Positions 42,435 to 50,644 of a DNA stretch of 64,000 bases are shown here, piece by piece. Position numbers and translations under genes: made by a program. Source of the DNA: Nonomuraea typhae (lineage in GTDB: Bacteria; Actinomycetota; Actinomycetes; Streptosporangiales; Streptosporangiaceae). Below the pieces are notes generated by a model that was given only the letters and a program-made list of their open reading frames with translations, had not been told where the DNA came from and searched no databases. The stretch's first letter is position 1, and every line of letters starts with the position of its first letter. Location: contig NZ_VRLV01000006.1 of the NCBI RefSeq assembly GCF_009760925.1, forward strand, positions 1 through 64,000, in the 5' to 3' direction.

Positions 42435-43031
42435 TCAGGCGCCCAGACCGGACAGCAGAGCGGCGGCGATGACGTCGGCCTCCTCGCGGGCCGTGGCCGG
42501 GTCGTCGGCTTCGGCGATGGCCAGCGCCAGTTCGGTGATCGTGGCGAACAGGGTGCGGCTCAGCAGGTCCACCGGGTGGCGGGCCAGGAAGCCCTCCTCC
42601 ATCAGCGTGCGCAGGGCCTCGCGGAGCAGGCCGCCGAAGTGGCGTTCGTCGAGTTCGCGCCAGCGCTCGCGGCCCAGGGCGGCGGGCGCCTGCTTGAGGA
42701 CGATCTCGCGGTACTCCGGCGAGGCACAGGCGTCCCAATAGGCGCCGAGGCCGGCCTTCACCCGGATCTCCGGGGCGCCGGCGGCGGTCATCGCGGCGGT
42801 GACCGCGGTGACGGCGCTCTCCTCCAGCTCTTCGAAGACCGCCTCGAACAGGCCCTGCTTGCCGTCGAAGTGGTGGTACAGGGCGCCGCGGGTCAGGCCG
42901 GCGTGCCGTACCAGCTCTTCGGCGGAGACGGCGGCATACCCGCGCTCGGCGAACAGGCGGCGGCCGGTGTCGATGAGCGCCTGGCGGGTGCTCTCGGCGT
43001 AGAGCTCGCGGCGGGTCTTGACGGCGGTCAT
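42435..43031 (-). CDS. TetR-family transcriptional regulator
   Basis: The 198-residue protein has an N-terminal TetR helix-turn-helix (AALRxLFAERGY-type region RRLFAERGYAAVSAEELVRHAG, then LTRGALYHHFDGKQGLFEAVF). The C-terminal ligand domain has WRELDERHFGGLL. It starts at ATG 43031, only a few bases from the frame of the divergent amine oxidase, and a palindrome lies between or inside both starts. It probably represses both genes. Confidence 0.95.
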   Translation of the reverse strand: MTAVKTRRELYAESTRQALIDTGRRLFAERGYAAVSAEELVRHAGLTRGALYHHFDGKQGLFEAVFEELEESAVTAVTAAMTAAGAPEIRVKAGLGAYWDACASPEYREIVLKQAPAALGRERWRELDERHFGGLLREALRTLMEEGFLARHPVDLLSRTLFATITELALAIAEADDPATAREEADVIAAALLSGLGA

Positions 43032-43049
43032 GCAACATGGATATCACAT

Positions 43050-43062
43050 ACATTATGAATGT
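43050..43062. promoter_or_regulatory. Candidate TetR operator at the amine oxidase start
   Basis: ACATT-ATG-AATGT, a perfect 5-bp inverted repeat with a 3-nt centre inside an A/T-rich stretch (43041-43070) of an otherwise GC-rich region. It is 19 nt from the TetR start and covers the possible ATG 43055 of the oxidase, so repressor binding would block both. Confidence 0.6.
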
Positions 43063-44413
43063 CAGATACAACGTGAACGTGGCTGTGGTCGGCGCCGGGC
43101 TGGCGGGGCTCGTCGCGGCGCGTGATCTGGCCGGGGCCGGCCATGACGTGGTCGTGCTCGAGGCCCGGGAGCGGGTGGGCGGACGGACGCTCAACGGCGA
43201 GCTGCCCGGCGGCGCGCCGATCGAGCTCGGCGGTCAGTGGGTGGGCCCGGGGCAGGACCGGGTGCTGGCGCTCATGGACGAGCTCGGGATCGGGACGTTC
43301 CCGACCTACCACGAGGGCAAGCGGGTGGCGGAGCTGCGGGGGCGGTGGGTGGAGTACACCGGGCGCATCCCCAAGATCGGCCCGCTGGCCCTGGCCGACC
43401 TCGGGCGCGCGCAGGCGTCGCTGGACCGGGCGGCGCGGGCGCTGCCCCTGGAGGCGCCCTGGACGGCCGCCAACGCCCGCGAGCTGGACTCCCAGACGTT
43501 CGCCGCCTGGATGCGCACCCGGACGCGCACCGCCGACGGACGCGCGATGGTGCGCCTGGTCACCGAGGCGGTCTTCTCGGCCGAGCCCGAGGAGATGTCG
43601 GCGTTGTGGGCGTTGTTCTACTTCGGCGCGGGCGGCGGCTTCGACGCGCTCACCGAGGTGCGCGGAGGGGCGCAGCAGGACCGCGTGGCCGGCGGCTCCC
43701 AGGCCATCGCCCTGGCCGTCGCCGCCGAACTGGGCGATCGGGTACGGCTCGGCGAACCGGTCACCGAGATCACCTGGTCGGACGACGGGGTCGTGATCCG
43801 TACCCCGAACACCGAGACCCGAGCCCGGCGCGCGATCGTGGCCGTGCCACCGCCTCTGGCCGCCCGCATCCGCTACATCCCCGCCCTGCCCGGCGACCGC
43901 GACCAGCTCACCCAGCGCCTGCCGATGGGCCGGGTGATCAAGGTCCATGCGGTGTACGGTGACCCGTTCTGGCGCTCCGCGGGGTACTCGGGCGAGGCCA
44001 ACAGTGACACCCGCGCCCTGGGCACCGTCCTGGACAACACTCCCCAGAGCGGCTCCCCGGGAGTGCTCACCGGCTTCTTCGAAGGCGCCCACGCCGACGC
44101 CGCGGCCGCCCTCCCGCCCGCCGAACGCCGCGCCCGTGCCATCGACGACCTGACCGCCTACTTCGGCCCGGTGGCCCGGTACGCCATCGACTACCTGGAA
44201 CTCGACTGGGCCGCCGAGGAGTGGACCCGCGGCTGCTACGGCGCCTTCGCCACCCCGGGCACCCTCACCCGCTTCGGCCCCGCCCTCCGCCGTCCCGTCG
44301 GCCCCCTGCACTGGGCGGGCACCGAGACGGCCGTCCGGTGGGCGGGGTACATGGACGGGGCGGTGGAGTCGGGGCATCGCGCGGCGGCGGAGGTGGGCAA
44401 AGCCCTTGGATGA
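43055..44413 (+). CDS. Flavin monoamine oxidase family protein
   Basis: An FAD-dependent amine oxidase of about 452 residues. The N-terminal FAD motif is VAVVGAGLAGLVAARDLAGAG, followed by VVLEARERVGGRT and GGQWVGPGQDRV. The C-terminal FAD contact is LHWAGTETAVRWAGYMDGAVESG. It oxidises an amine (biogenic amine, polyamine or similar) with oxygen. The start is unsettled: ATG 43037, ATG 43055 and GTG 43073 are all possible, with no ribosome binding site; the operator at 43050-43062 makes 43055 or 43073 more likely, perhaps leaderless. Confidence 0.92.
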   Translation: MNVRYNVNVAVVGAGLAGLVAARDLAGAGHDVVVLEARERVGGRTLNGELPGGAPIELGGQWVGPGQDRVLALMDELGIGTFPTYHEGKRVAELRGRWVEYTGRIPKIGPLALADLGRAQASLDRAARALPLEAPWTAANARELDSQTFAAWMRTRTRTADGRAMVRLVTEAVFSAEPEEMSALWALFYFGAGGGFDALTEVRGGAQQDRVAGGSQAIALAVAAELGDRVRLGEPVTEITWSDDGVVIRTPNTETRARRAIVAVPPPLAARIRYIPALPGDRDQLTQRLPMGRVIKVHAVYGDPFWRSAGYSGEANSDTRALGTVLDNTPQSGSPGVLTGFFEGAHADAAAALPPAERRARAIDDLTAYFGPVARYAIDYLELDWAAEEWTRGCYGAFATPGTLTRFGPALRRPVGPLHWAGTETAVRWAGYMDGAVESGHRAAAEVGKALG

Positions 44414-44491
44414 CGTTTCGTGGTCAGGCATGCTGGACGGGTGACCGACACGATCCGCATCTTGATCCGCCTGCCCGCAGATTTGGTCGGG

Positions 44492-46504
44492 TCAGGTCAG
44501 GGCGGCGGGGAGGGGATCGTCGTGCAGGACGGTCAGGGAGGTGACCGCGCGGGTGAGGACCACGTACAGGCGGGCCAGGCCCCGGGGTTCCGCGGCCACG
44601 ATGGCGGCCGGCTCCACGACGATGACGTGGTCGTATTCCAGGCCCTTGGCCAGCGTGGCGGGGACGATGAGGAGGCGGTGGTCCTCCTCGGTGCTGTCCG
44701 GATCCAGGACGGCGTGGGGGATGCCGGTGAGCCGGCCGGAGACCTCGGCCGCCAGCGCGTCGGGGACGATCAGGCCGATCGAGCCTTCCCTGGCCAGCGC
44801 CTCGTGAACGGCGTCGGTGACGGCGGCGCCGGGCCGTACTGACAGGGAGCCCAGTCCGGGGCGCAGGGACTGCGGCGGGGCCAGGCCGGGGGCGACGTCG
44901 GGCAGGAGGCGGGCGGCGTAGTCCAGGACCTCGCGGGGGACGCGGAAGCCGAGGGTGAGTTCGGTGACCTCGCCTTCGTCCTGGCCCAGGTGGCGCAGGA
45001 CGGCCTTCCACGAGGTGGTGGACCACGGGGTGGTGCCCTGGGCGAGGTCGCCGAGGACGGTGGCCGAGCCGTTGCGGCAGCGGCGGCCGAGGGCGCGCAG
45101 TTGCATCTCGGACAGGTCCTGGGCCTCGTCGACGACGAGGTGGCCGAGCGAGGGGGTGCGTTCGATGAGGTCGGCGAGCTCGTCCAGGAGCGCGGCGTCG
45201 GCGGCGGACCACTTCGCGGACTTCCAGCCACGGTACGGCTTCCGCCACAACAGCATTTCCTGCTCGTCAGGCGAAATTTCGGACTTGTGGCATGCCTTGG
45301 CGAGAAACTCCGCATCCGACAACAGGCGGAACAACACCTGCGCCGGCGTCACCTTCGGCCAGACCGCGTCCACCAGCTGCTTCACCGGCTTCGACCGGGC
45401 CACCGCGTCCTGCACCCGGTCGTCGGGGGAGTCGCCACGCTGTTCCATGCGGACCAGCACCTGGTGGGCCAGCCGCTGCGCCAGCGCCGCCCGGCCGGGG
45501 GCGTAGCGAGTGGTCCCCCGCAGGGAGGCGACGATCTCCCGCACCTCGTAGTCGGCGACCCGGAACCGGTGGACGCCCCGGGTGTAGACGAGCCCCTCTT
45601 CGGGTTTGCTGATGTGCAGCCAGAGCGCTCGCTCGAGCACGGCGGCCATCCGCGCGTCGCCCTTGAGCGCGGCCACGGCGGGCTCCTCGGGCGCGTCGGA
45701 GGCGCCGAGCAGGTCGGCGACGGTGGTCTGGTCGACCTTGACCTCGCCGAGCGCGGGCAGGACGGAGGAGATGTAGGACAGGAACGCGCGGTTCGGCCCG
45801 ACGATCATGACTCCGGAGCGGGCCAGCCGCTCCCGGTGCGTGAACAGCAGGTACGCGGCCCGGTGCAGGCCGACGGCGGTCTTCCCGGTGCCCGGCGCCC
45901 CCTGGACGCAGACGGTCTGGCCCAGCTCGGCGCGGACGATCGCGTCCTGGTCGGGCTGGATGGTGGCGACGATGTCGCGCATGGGGCCGGTGCGGGGGCG
46001 TTCGATCTCCTCGGTCAGGATCTTCGAGGGGCCGATCTCGCCGCCCTGGTCGAGGGGCTCGTCTTCGTAGGCGGTCAGCGCGCCGCCGTGGTAGCCGAAG
46101 CGGCGCCGCCGTACCACGCCCATGGGGTCGGCGGGGCTGGCCTGGTAGAACGGGCGGGAGACCGGGGCGCGCCAGTCGATCACGAGGGGACGGCTGCCGC
46201 CGTCGTGGACGTGGCGGCGGCCGACGTAGATGGTGCCGGGCAGATCGTCCTTGGTGCCGCGGTCGAGGCGGCCGAAGAACAGCGGGGTGTCCGGATGGTC
46301 GGCGAGGGCGGCGACGCGCTTGTCGAGCAGCGACTGGAGGACCTGCTGGGAGACCCAGTCGCCCGCGGCGTCGGCGGACAGGGACTGCGCGTGCTCGCGC
46401 ATCGCCTGCAGCGCCTTGCGGGAGTCGGCCAGGTGCGCCTGCTCGGCGGCGAGGACGTCGGCTGGGTCGTTGGATATGTCGGGTGCCAGCTGGTGTGCGG
46501 GCAT
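44492..46504 (-). CDS. HelD/UvrD-type RNA-polymerase-associated helicase
   Basis: A 670-residue superfamily 1 ATPase of the HelD type. An N-terminal coiled coil (~15-65, EQAHLADSRKALQAMREHA) precedes IDWRAPVSRPFYQ, a HelD hallmark. Walker A is GAPGTGKT (202-209), Walker B is VVDEAQDLSEMQLRALGRR, and the C-terminal helicase motifs include ATLAKGLEYDHVIVVEP and RLYVVLTRAV. HelD removes stalled RNA polymerase from DNA; the actinobacterial HelR branch protects against rifampicin. Which branch this is cannot be settled here. It is convergent with the oxidase and divergent from a small membrane protein. Confidence 0.93.
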   Translation of the reverse strand: MPAHQLAPDISNDPADVLAAEQAHLADSRKALQAMREHAQSLSADAAGDWVSQQVLQSLLDKRVAALADHPDTPLFFGRLDRGTKDDLPGTIYVGRRHVHDGGSRPLVIDWRAPVSRPFYQASPADPMGVVRRRRFGYHGGALTAYEDEPLDQGGEIGPSKILTEEIERPRTGPMRDIVATIQPDQDAIVRAELGQTVCVQGAPGTGKTAVGLHRAAYLLFTHRERLARSGVMIVGPNRAFLSYISSVLPALGEVKVDQTTVADLLGASDAPEEPAVAALKGDARMAAVLERALWLHISKPEEGLVYTRGVHRFRVADYEVREIVASLRGTTRYAPGRAALAQRLAHQVLVRMEQRGDSPDDRVQDAVARSKPVKQLVDAVWPKVTPAQVLFRLLSDAEFLAKACHKSEISPDEQEMLLWRKPYRGWKSAKWSAADAALLDELADLIERTPSLGHLVVDEAQDLSEMQLRALGRRCRNGSATVLGDLAQGTTPWSTTSWKAVLRHLGQDEGEVTELTLGFRVPREVLDYAARLLPDVAPGLAPPQSLRPGLGSLSVRPGAAVTDAVHEALAREGSIGLIVPDALAAEVSGRLTGIPHAVLDPDSTEEDHRLLIVPATLAKGLEYDHVIVVEPAAIVAAEPRGLARLYVVLTRAVTSLTVLHDDPLPAALT

Positions 46505-46509
46505 GCGAA

Positions 46510-46575
46510 ATGCCTCCCCGTCGGAGTGGTAACCGGTAGCGAATCGGCCAGTCTAATCGGGGGGACCGGAGGCAT
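46510..46575. repeat. Long-spaced inverted repeat upstream of the HelD gene
   Basis: ATGCCTCC (46510-46517) and GGAGGCAT (46568-46575) are exact complements 50 nt apart. They bracket the promoter region between the divergent HelD gene and the membrane protein. It could be a paired operator; a rifamycin-associated element was looked for by eye and not confirmed. Confidence 0.45.
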
Positions 46576-46606
46576 CCAAAGCATTTACCCGGGGTAGAGG
46601 GAGACC

Positions 46607-46936
46607 GTGGCACGTGTGCGGTTCGGCATCTCCCCGATCGTCCCCACCATCGCGAGCTTCCTGCTCGCGGCCCTGTGGGGACTGTCCGTCTTCGCGGGCT
46701 GGGGGACCGCCGCCTTCTGCGGGAACGGCAGCGCCGAGTGCGGGCAGCGCCTGGCGGCCGTCGCGGGCCTGTCCGGGCTGTTCGCGATGCTGGCCGCGGT
46801 GTGTACGGCGGCGGCCTGGGTGATCCCGGCTGCCCGGCGGGACCAGCGGACGTTCAACGTGTACATGGGCTCGGCGGTGGCGGCGTGGATCGTGGCCGAA
46901 GGGGTGTTGTTCCTGGGCGGCCTGCTCGCCACCTAG
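46607..46936 (+). CDS. Small membrane protein, three helices
   Basis: The 109-residue protein has three hydrophobic helices (about 12-32, 48-72 and 88-107) and a Cys pair (CGNGSAEC) in the first loop, probably extracytoplasmic. It starts at GTG 46607 with GAGGGAG 4-6 nt upstream. Not recognised as a family. It is divergent from the HelD gene. Confidence 0.82.
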   Translation: MARVRFGISPIVPTIASFLLAALWGLSVFAGWGTAAFCGNGSAECGQRLAAVAGLSGLFAMLAAVCTAAAWVIPAARRDQRTFNVYMGSAVAAWIVAEGVLFLGGLLAT

Positions 46937-47098
46937 CCAAATCACATAAAATCTGGCGATATTTCGGGGCATTTCGGGTGCGTTTGAGGGATCATCGGGT
47001 ATGTCGCAGCTGGCGTGAAGTATGCGACTGCGCGCAGGTGAGGGGGGTGGTTCGATTGTCGACGGCCCGCGGAGTTTCGTGGACCTGAGAGTTTGAGG

Positions 47099-47128
47099 GA
47101 GACCCGGCCGCCGGAGCGGCCGGGTCTC
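47099..47128. terminator. Perfect 12-bp terminator at the XPB stop codon
   Basis: 47099-47110 pairs with 47117-47128 around a 6-nt loop. The hairpin overlaps the stop codon of the XPB-like helicase and lies in the convergent gap with the small membrane protein. Confidence 0.8.
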
Positions 47129-48770
47129 AGACCTCCAGGACGTCGTCGGCGTCGATGATCTGGTAGGCGTACCCCTGCTCGGCCAGGAACCGCTGCCGGT
47201 GCGCGGCGAACTCCTGGTCGACGGTGTCCCGGCTGACCACGGTGTAGAAACGGGCGCCACCCCCGTCGGACTTCGGCCGCAGGACCCGGCCGAGCCGCTG
47301 CGCCTCCTCCTGGCGGGAGCCGAACGTGCCCGAGACCTGGATGGCCACCGCCGCCTCCGGCAGGTCGATGGAGAAGTTCGCCACCTTGGACACGACCAGG
47401 ACCTGGATCTCCTTGTCGCGGAATGCCTGGTAGAGTCGCTCGCGCTCCTTCACCCGGGTCTCGCCCTTGATGACCGGCGCGTTGAGGTGCTCGCCGAGCT
47501 CGTCGAGCTGGTCGATGTACTGGCCGATGACCAGCACCTGCTCGCCCAGATGCCTTCTGACCAGCGCCTCGGTCACCGTCGTCTTGGACGGCGTGGTGGC
47601 GCAGAAGCGGTACTTCTCATCCGACTCGGCCATCGCGTAGGCCAGCCGTTCCTCGTCGGAGAGCGTGACGCGGACCTCGACGCAGTCGGCCGGCGCGATC
47701 CAGCCCTGGTTCTCCATCTCCTTCCAGGGCGCGTCGTAGCGCTTGGGGCCGATGAGGGAGAACACGTCACCCTCGCGGCCGTCCTCGCGCACCAGCGTCG
47801 CGGTCAGCCCCACCCGGCGGCGGGCCTGAAGGTCGGCGGTCATCCGGAAGATGGGCGCGGGCAGCAGGTGCACCTCGTCGTAGACGACCAGGCCCCAGTC
47901 GCGGGCGTCGAACAGCTCCAGGTGCGCGTAGACGCCCTTCCGCTTGGTCGTCATCACCTGGTAGGTGGCGATGGTGACCGGGCGGATCTCCTTCTTGGTG
48001 CCGGAGTACTCGCCGATCTCGTTCTCGGTCAGCGAGGTGCGCTTGAGCAACTCGGTCTTCCACTGATGGGCGCTGACGGTGTTGGTCACCAGGATCAGCG
48101 TGGTGGCCTGGGCGTGGGCCATCGCGGCCGCGCCGACGATCGTCTTGCCGGCGCCGCAGGGCAGCACGACCACCCCGGAGCCACCGTGCCAGAAGGCGTC
48201 GGCCGCGTCCTTCTGGTAGGGACGCAGCGCCCAGCCGTCCTCGCGCAGCGCGATCGGGTGCGCCTCGCCGTCCACGTAGCCCGCGAGGTCCTCGGCCGGC
48301 CAGCCCAGCTTGAGCAGCGCCTGCTTGACGTTGCCGCGGTCGCTCGGGTGCACGACGACCGAGTCGGCGGCCAGGCGCTCGCCCAGCATCGGCTGGATCT
48401 TCTTCGAGCGCAGCACCTCTTCGAGCACGGCCTGGTCGGTGGAGGTCAGGACGAGGCCGTTGACCGGGTCCTTCTCCAGCCGCAGCCGGCCGTACCTGGC
48501 CATGGTCTCGGCGATGTCGACCAGCAGCGCGTGGGGCACCGGGTAGCGGCTGTGGCCGATGAGCGCGTCGATGACCTGCTCGGCGTCGTGACCGGCGGCC
48601 CGCGCGTTCCACAGCGCCAGCGGAGTGACGCGGTAGGTGTGGACGTGCTCGGGCGCGCGCTCCAGCTCCGCGAACGGCGCGATGGCCTTGCGACAGGCGT
48701 CGGCGTTCGCGTGGTCGACCTCGAGCAGCAGTGTTTTGTCGGATTGGACGATGAGTGGGCCGTCGTTCAC
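47127..48770 (-). CDS. XPB/Ssl2-type DNA helicase
   Basis: A 547-residue superfamily 2 helicase of the bacterial XPB type (3'-5' DNA unwinding in repair). An N-terminal XPB damage-recognition-like domain (~1-110) is followed by a second accessory region. Walker A is PCGAGKT (204-210), the DEAH box reads VVYDEVHLLP, then GLTATLVREDGREGDVFSLIGPKRYD. The C-terminal RecA domain ends with FGSRQEEAQRLGRVLRPK (motif VI), a signature of XPB. It starts at GTG 48770 behind GGGGGAG. Archaeal XPB works with the nuclease Bax1; none is seen here. A helicase-associated/WYL protein lies 4 kb away. Confidence 0.95.
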   Translation of the reverse strand: MNDGPLIVQSDKTLLLEVDHANADACRKAIAPFAELERAPEHVHTYRVTPLALWNARAAGHDAEQVIDALIGHSRYPVPHALLVDIAETMARYGRLRLEKDPVNGLVLTSTDQAVLEEVLRSKKIQPMLGERLAADSVVVHPSDRGNVKQALLKLGWPAEDLAGYVDGEAHPIALREDGWALRPYQKDAADAFWHGGSGVVVLPCGAGKTIVGAAAMAHAQATTLILVTNTVSAHQWKTELLKRTSLTENEIGEYSGTKKEIRPVTIATYQVMTTKRKGVYAHLELFDARDWGLVVYDEVHLLPAPIFRMTADLQARRRVGLTATLVREDGREGDVFSLIGPKRYDAPWKEMENQGWIAPADCVEVRVTLSDEERLAYAMAESDEKYRFCATTPSKTTVTEALVRRHLGEQVLVIGQYIDQLDELGEHLNAPVIKGETRVKERERLYQAFRDKEIQVLVVSKVANFSIDLPEAAVAIQVSGTFGSRQEEAQRLGRVLRPKSDGGGARFYTVVSRDTVDQEFAAHRQRFLAEQGYAYQIIDADDVLEV

Positions 48771-48838
48771 CGCTCCCCCTTCGATGGCTACCGCCTATCC
48801 AACACACATCGGCGGCGGAACAGTCCCTGAACTGGGAA

Positions 48839-49168
48839 TCAGTCGTCGAAGGCGCCGTTCACGCCGAGGACGATGAACAACGCGATCGTCAGCACGAATC
48901 CGGAGCCGAACAGGATCCAGGACCAGAGCAGCCGGCTCCTGGCGTTCTCCGGCTCGGAGTCGACCTTGCCGAGCGCCAGGCCCGCCATGATGGCGCCGGG
49001 GATGGCCAGGAAGTTGCAGCAGGAAACGGTGGCGACGAGGTTGAGAACGAGGGCGATGATGCTGGTGGTGCGCAAGCCGTCGTTGCGTGGCCCGGGCGGC
49101 GGATACCCGTAGCCGGGAGGAGGGCGGTCGCCGTAGGGCGCGCCGTACGGCTGGTTCGGATAACTCAT
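48839..49168 (-). CDS. DUF4190-like small membrane protein
   Basis: A 109-residue protein. The N-terminus (~1-30) is a Pro/Gly/Tyr-rich cytoplasmic tail (PYGDRPPPGYGYPPPGPRNDG). Two helices follow (around 33-62 and 82-104) with a short loop containing LGKVDSEPENARSR. The arrangement is that of DUF4190. ATG 49168 has a GGTGG-type ribosome binding site. Function unknown. Confidence 0.88.
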   Translation of the reverse strand: MSYPNQPYGAPYGDRPPPGYGYPPPGPRNDGLRTTSIIALVLNLVATVSCCNFLAIPGAIMAGLALGKVDSEPENARSRLLWSWILFGSGFVLTIALFIVLGVNGAFDD

Positions 49169-49252
49169 AACACCACCAGATTTATCACGACGTCGCCATA
49201 GATCTGCGGTCTTGGCGGCATCTATGGGGGTGAGACACCAGAAGGAGGCCAG

Positions 49253-49753
49253 GTGCACCCCGACGATCGCCGAGGTTTCACCGAGTTCGTCGCCGCGCGT
49301 TCCAGCAGCCTGATCCGGCTGGCCTACGTCCTGACCGGCGATCAGCACACCGCCGAGGACCTGCTGCAGACCGCGCTGGTCAAGACGGCCGGCCGCTGGC
49401 GCGCGATCACGGGCGACCCCGAGGCGTACGTCCGCAGGGTGATGTACCGCGAGCAGGCCGGTCTGTGGCGCAGCCCGCGCTGGGGCCGCGAGCGCGTCGT
49501 CGAGACGCCGCCGGAACGCCTGAGCGCAGACGCCACCGCCGAGGTGGACGAGCGCCTGGCGCTGGAGCGCGCCCTGCGGCAACTGCCGCCGCGCAAGCGC
49601 GCGGTGCTGGTGTTGCGCTACTTCGAGGACCTGCCCGAGTCGGAGGTCGCCAGGATCATGGGCTGCTCGATCGGAACCGTCCGCAGCCAGGCCCATCAAG
49701 CCGTCAAGCGCCTGCGCGCGCTCGTCGGCGACCGCGTCAGCCAGGAGGCATGA
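49253..49753 (+). CDS. SigE-family RNA polymerase sigma factor
   Basis: The 166-residue ECF-type sigma factor is of the actinobacterial SigE70 group. Sigma-2 lies at ~8-75 (VAARSSSLIRLAYVLTGDQHTAEDLLQTALVKTAGRW) and sigma-4 at ~105-160 (RKRAVLVLRYFEDLPESEVARIMGCSIGTVRSQAHQAVKRL). It starts at GTG 49253 with GAAGGAGG upstream. The next gene begins 3 nt after its stop and encodes a membrane protein, the likely regulator. Confidence 0.95.
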   Translation: MHPDDRRGFTEFVAARSSSLIRLAYVLTGDQHTAEDLLQTALVKTAGRWRAITGDPEAYVRRVMYREQAGLWRSPRWGRERVVETPPERLSADATAEVDERLALERALRQLPPRKRAVLVLRYFEDLPESEVARIMGCSIGTVRSQAHQAVKRLRALVGDRVSQEA

Positions 49754-49756
49754 ACG

Positions 49757-50644
49757 ATGGCAGTCGACGAACGCACGATCGCCGAGGGCCTGCGCCGCAT
49801 GGCCGCCCGGGCCGAGACGCCCGACGCCGCCGATCTGGCCGCCTCCGTGCTCCGGTCCACGGTACGGCGGCGCCGTACCGGATGGGCGGTGACCGCGGCC
49901 ACGGTGGCGGCTGCGGTGGCCGTCGGCGCGGTGGCGGTGACGAACCTGCCGGATCCGGCGGACCGGACGAGCGCGGCGGTCGAGCCCACGTTCACCGGGC
50001 TGACCGTCGCCCCCAGCCCGGCGCTGCCCGCGGCGCCGCCCATCGAGGGGCTGCCGGCCAACACGCCCGAGCAGTACAAGCAGGTGCGCGACTGCATGCC
50101 GGAGGGCGGCCCGGTGCACAACATGGATCCCGAGCTGCGCATCTCCCGGCACGGCGTCGCGGAGGACTTCCGGCTGCTGGCCGAGTTCCGTGACGACCTG
50201 GGCGCGACGCGGCTCATGGGCAGCAGGAAGGGGTTCGTGCTGTGCACGCCGGGCGTCCTGGACGTCAGCTACCCGGAACGGCCGGTGTTCACGTACTGGG
50301 CGCAGGAGATGCCGGGCAGCCTGGCGTTCCCGGGGGCGCTGATGGTGGACGTGGCCGACACGCAGATGCAGTCGGAGGTCAACCCGGGCACGGACGGCGA
50401 TCCGGTGTTCATGGTCGTGGCCGGGCGGGTCAGGCAGGACGTGGCCAGGGTGGCGCTCGCCTGGGCCAATGGGCAGAAGACGGACGCCACCGTCACCGGC
50501 GGCTTCTTCATCGGGCGGGCCCGGATGAGGACGGACCGGCTGCCCAAGGTGAGCGTGACCGCCTACGGCCGTGACGGGCAGGTCCTGGACGCGCAGAAGG
50601 GGCTCGAGGGGCTGGTTCTCGGCGCCCGGGACGCCGACGACTAG
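49757..50644 (+). CDS. Single-pass membrane protein partner of the sigma factor
   Basis: The 295-residue protein starts with a cytoplasmic helical region (~1-42, DERTIAEGLRRMAARAETPD), followed by one membrane helix (WAVTAATVAAAVAVGAVAVT) and an extracytoplasmic domain. Position and topology are those of an anti-sigma factor, but the classic zinc motif (HxxxCxxC) is absent. I infer that it controls the preceding SigE-family factor. Its TAG stop shares CTAG (50641-50644) with the convergent ligase gene. Confidence 0.82.
   Translation: MAVDERTIAEGLRRMAARAETPDAADLAASVLRSTVRRRRTGWAVTAATVAAAVAVGAVAVTNLPDPADRTSAAVEPTFTGLTVAPSPALPAAPPIEGLPANTPEQYKQVRDCMPEGGPVHNMDPELRISRHGVAEDFRLLAEFRDDLGATRLMGSRKGFVLCTPGVLDVSYPERPVFTYWAQEMPGSLAFPGALMVDVADTQMQSEVNPGTDGDPVFMVVAGRVRQDVARVALAWANGQKTDATVTGGFFIGRARMRTDRLPKVSVTAYGRDGQVLDAQKGLEGLVLGARDADD

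Noticed and set aside
44440..44500. Short plus-strand coding-like stretch reading TDTIRILIRLPADLVGSGQ after the oxidase
   Set aside because: It runs into the convergent HelD gene without a supported end and has no ribosome binding site; chance or a tiny relic.
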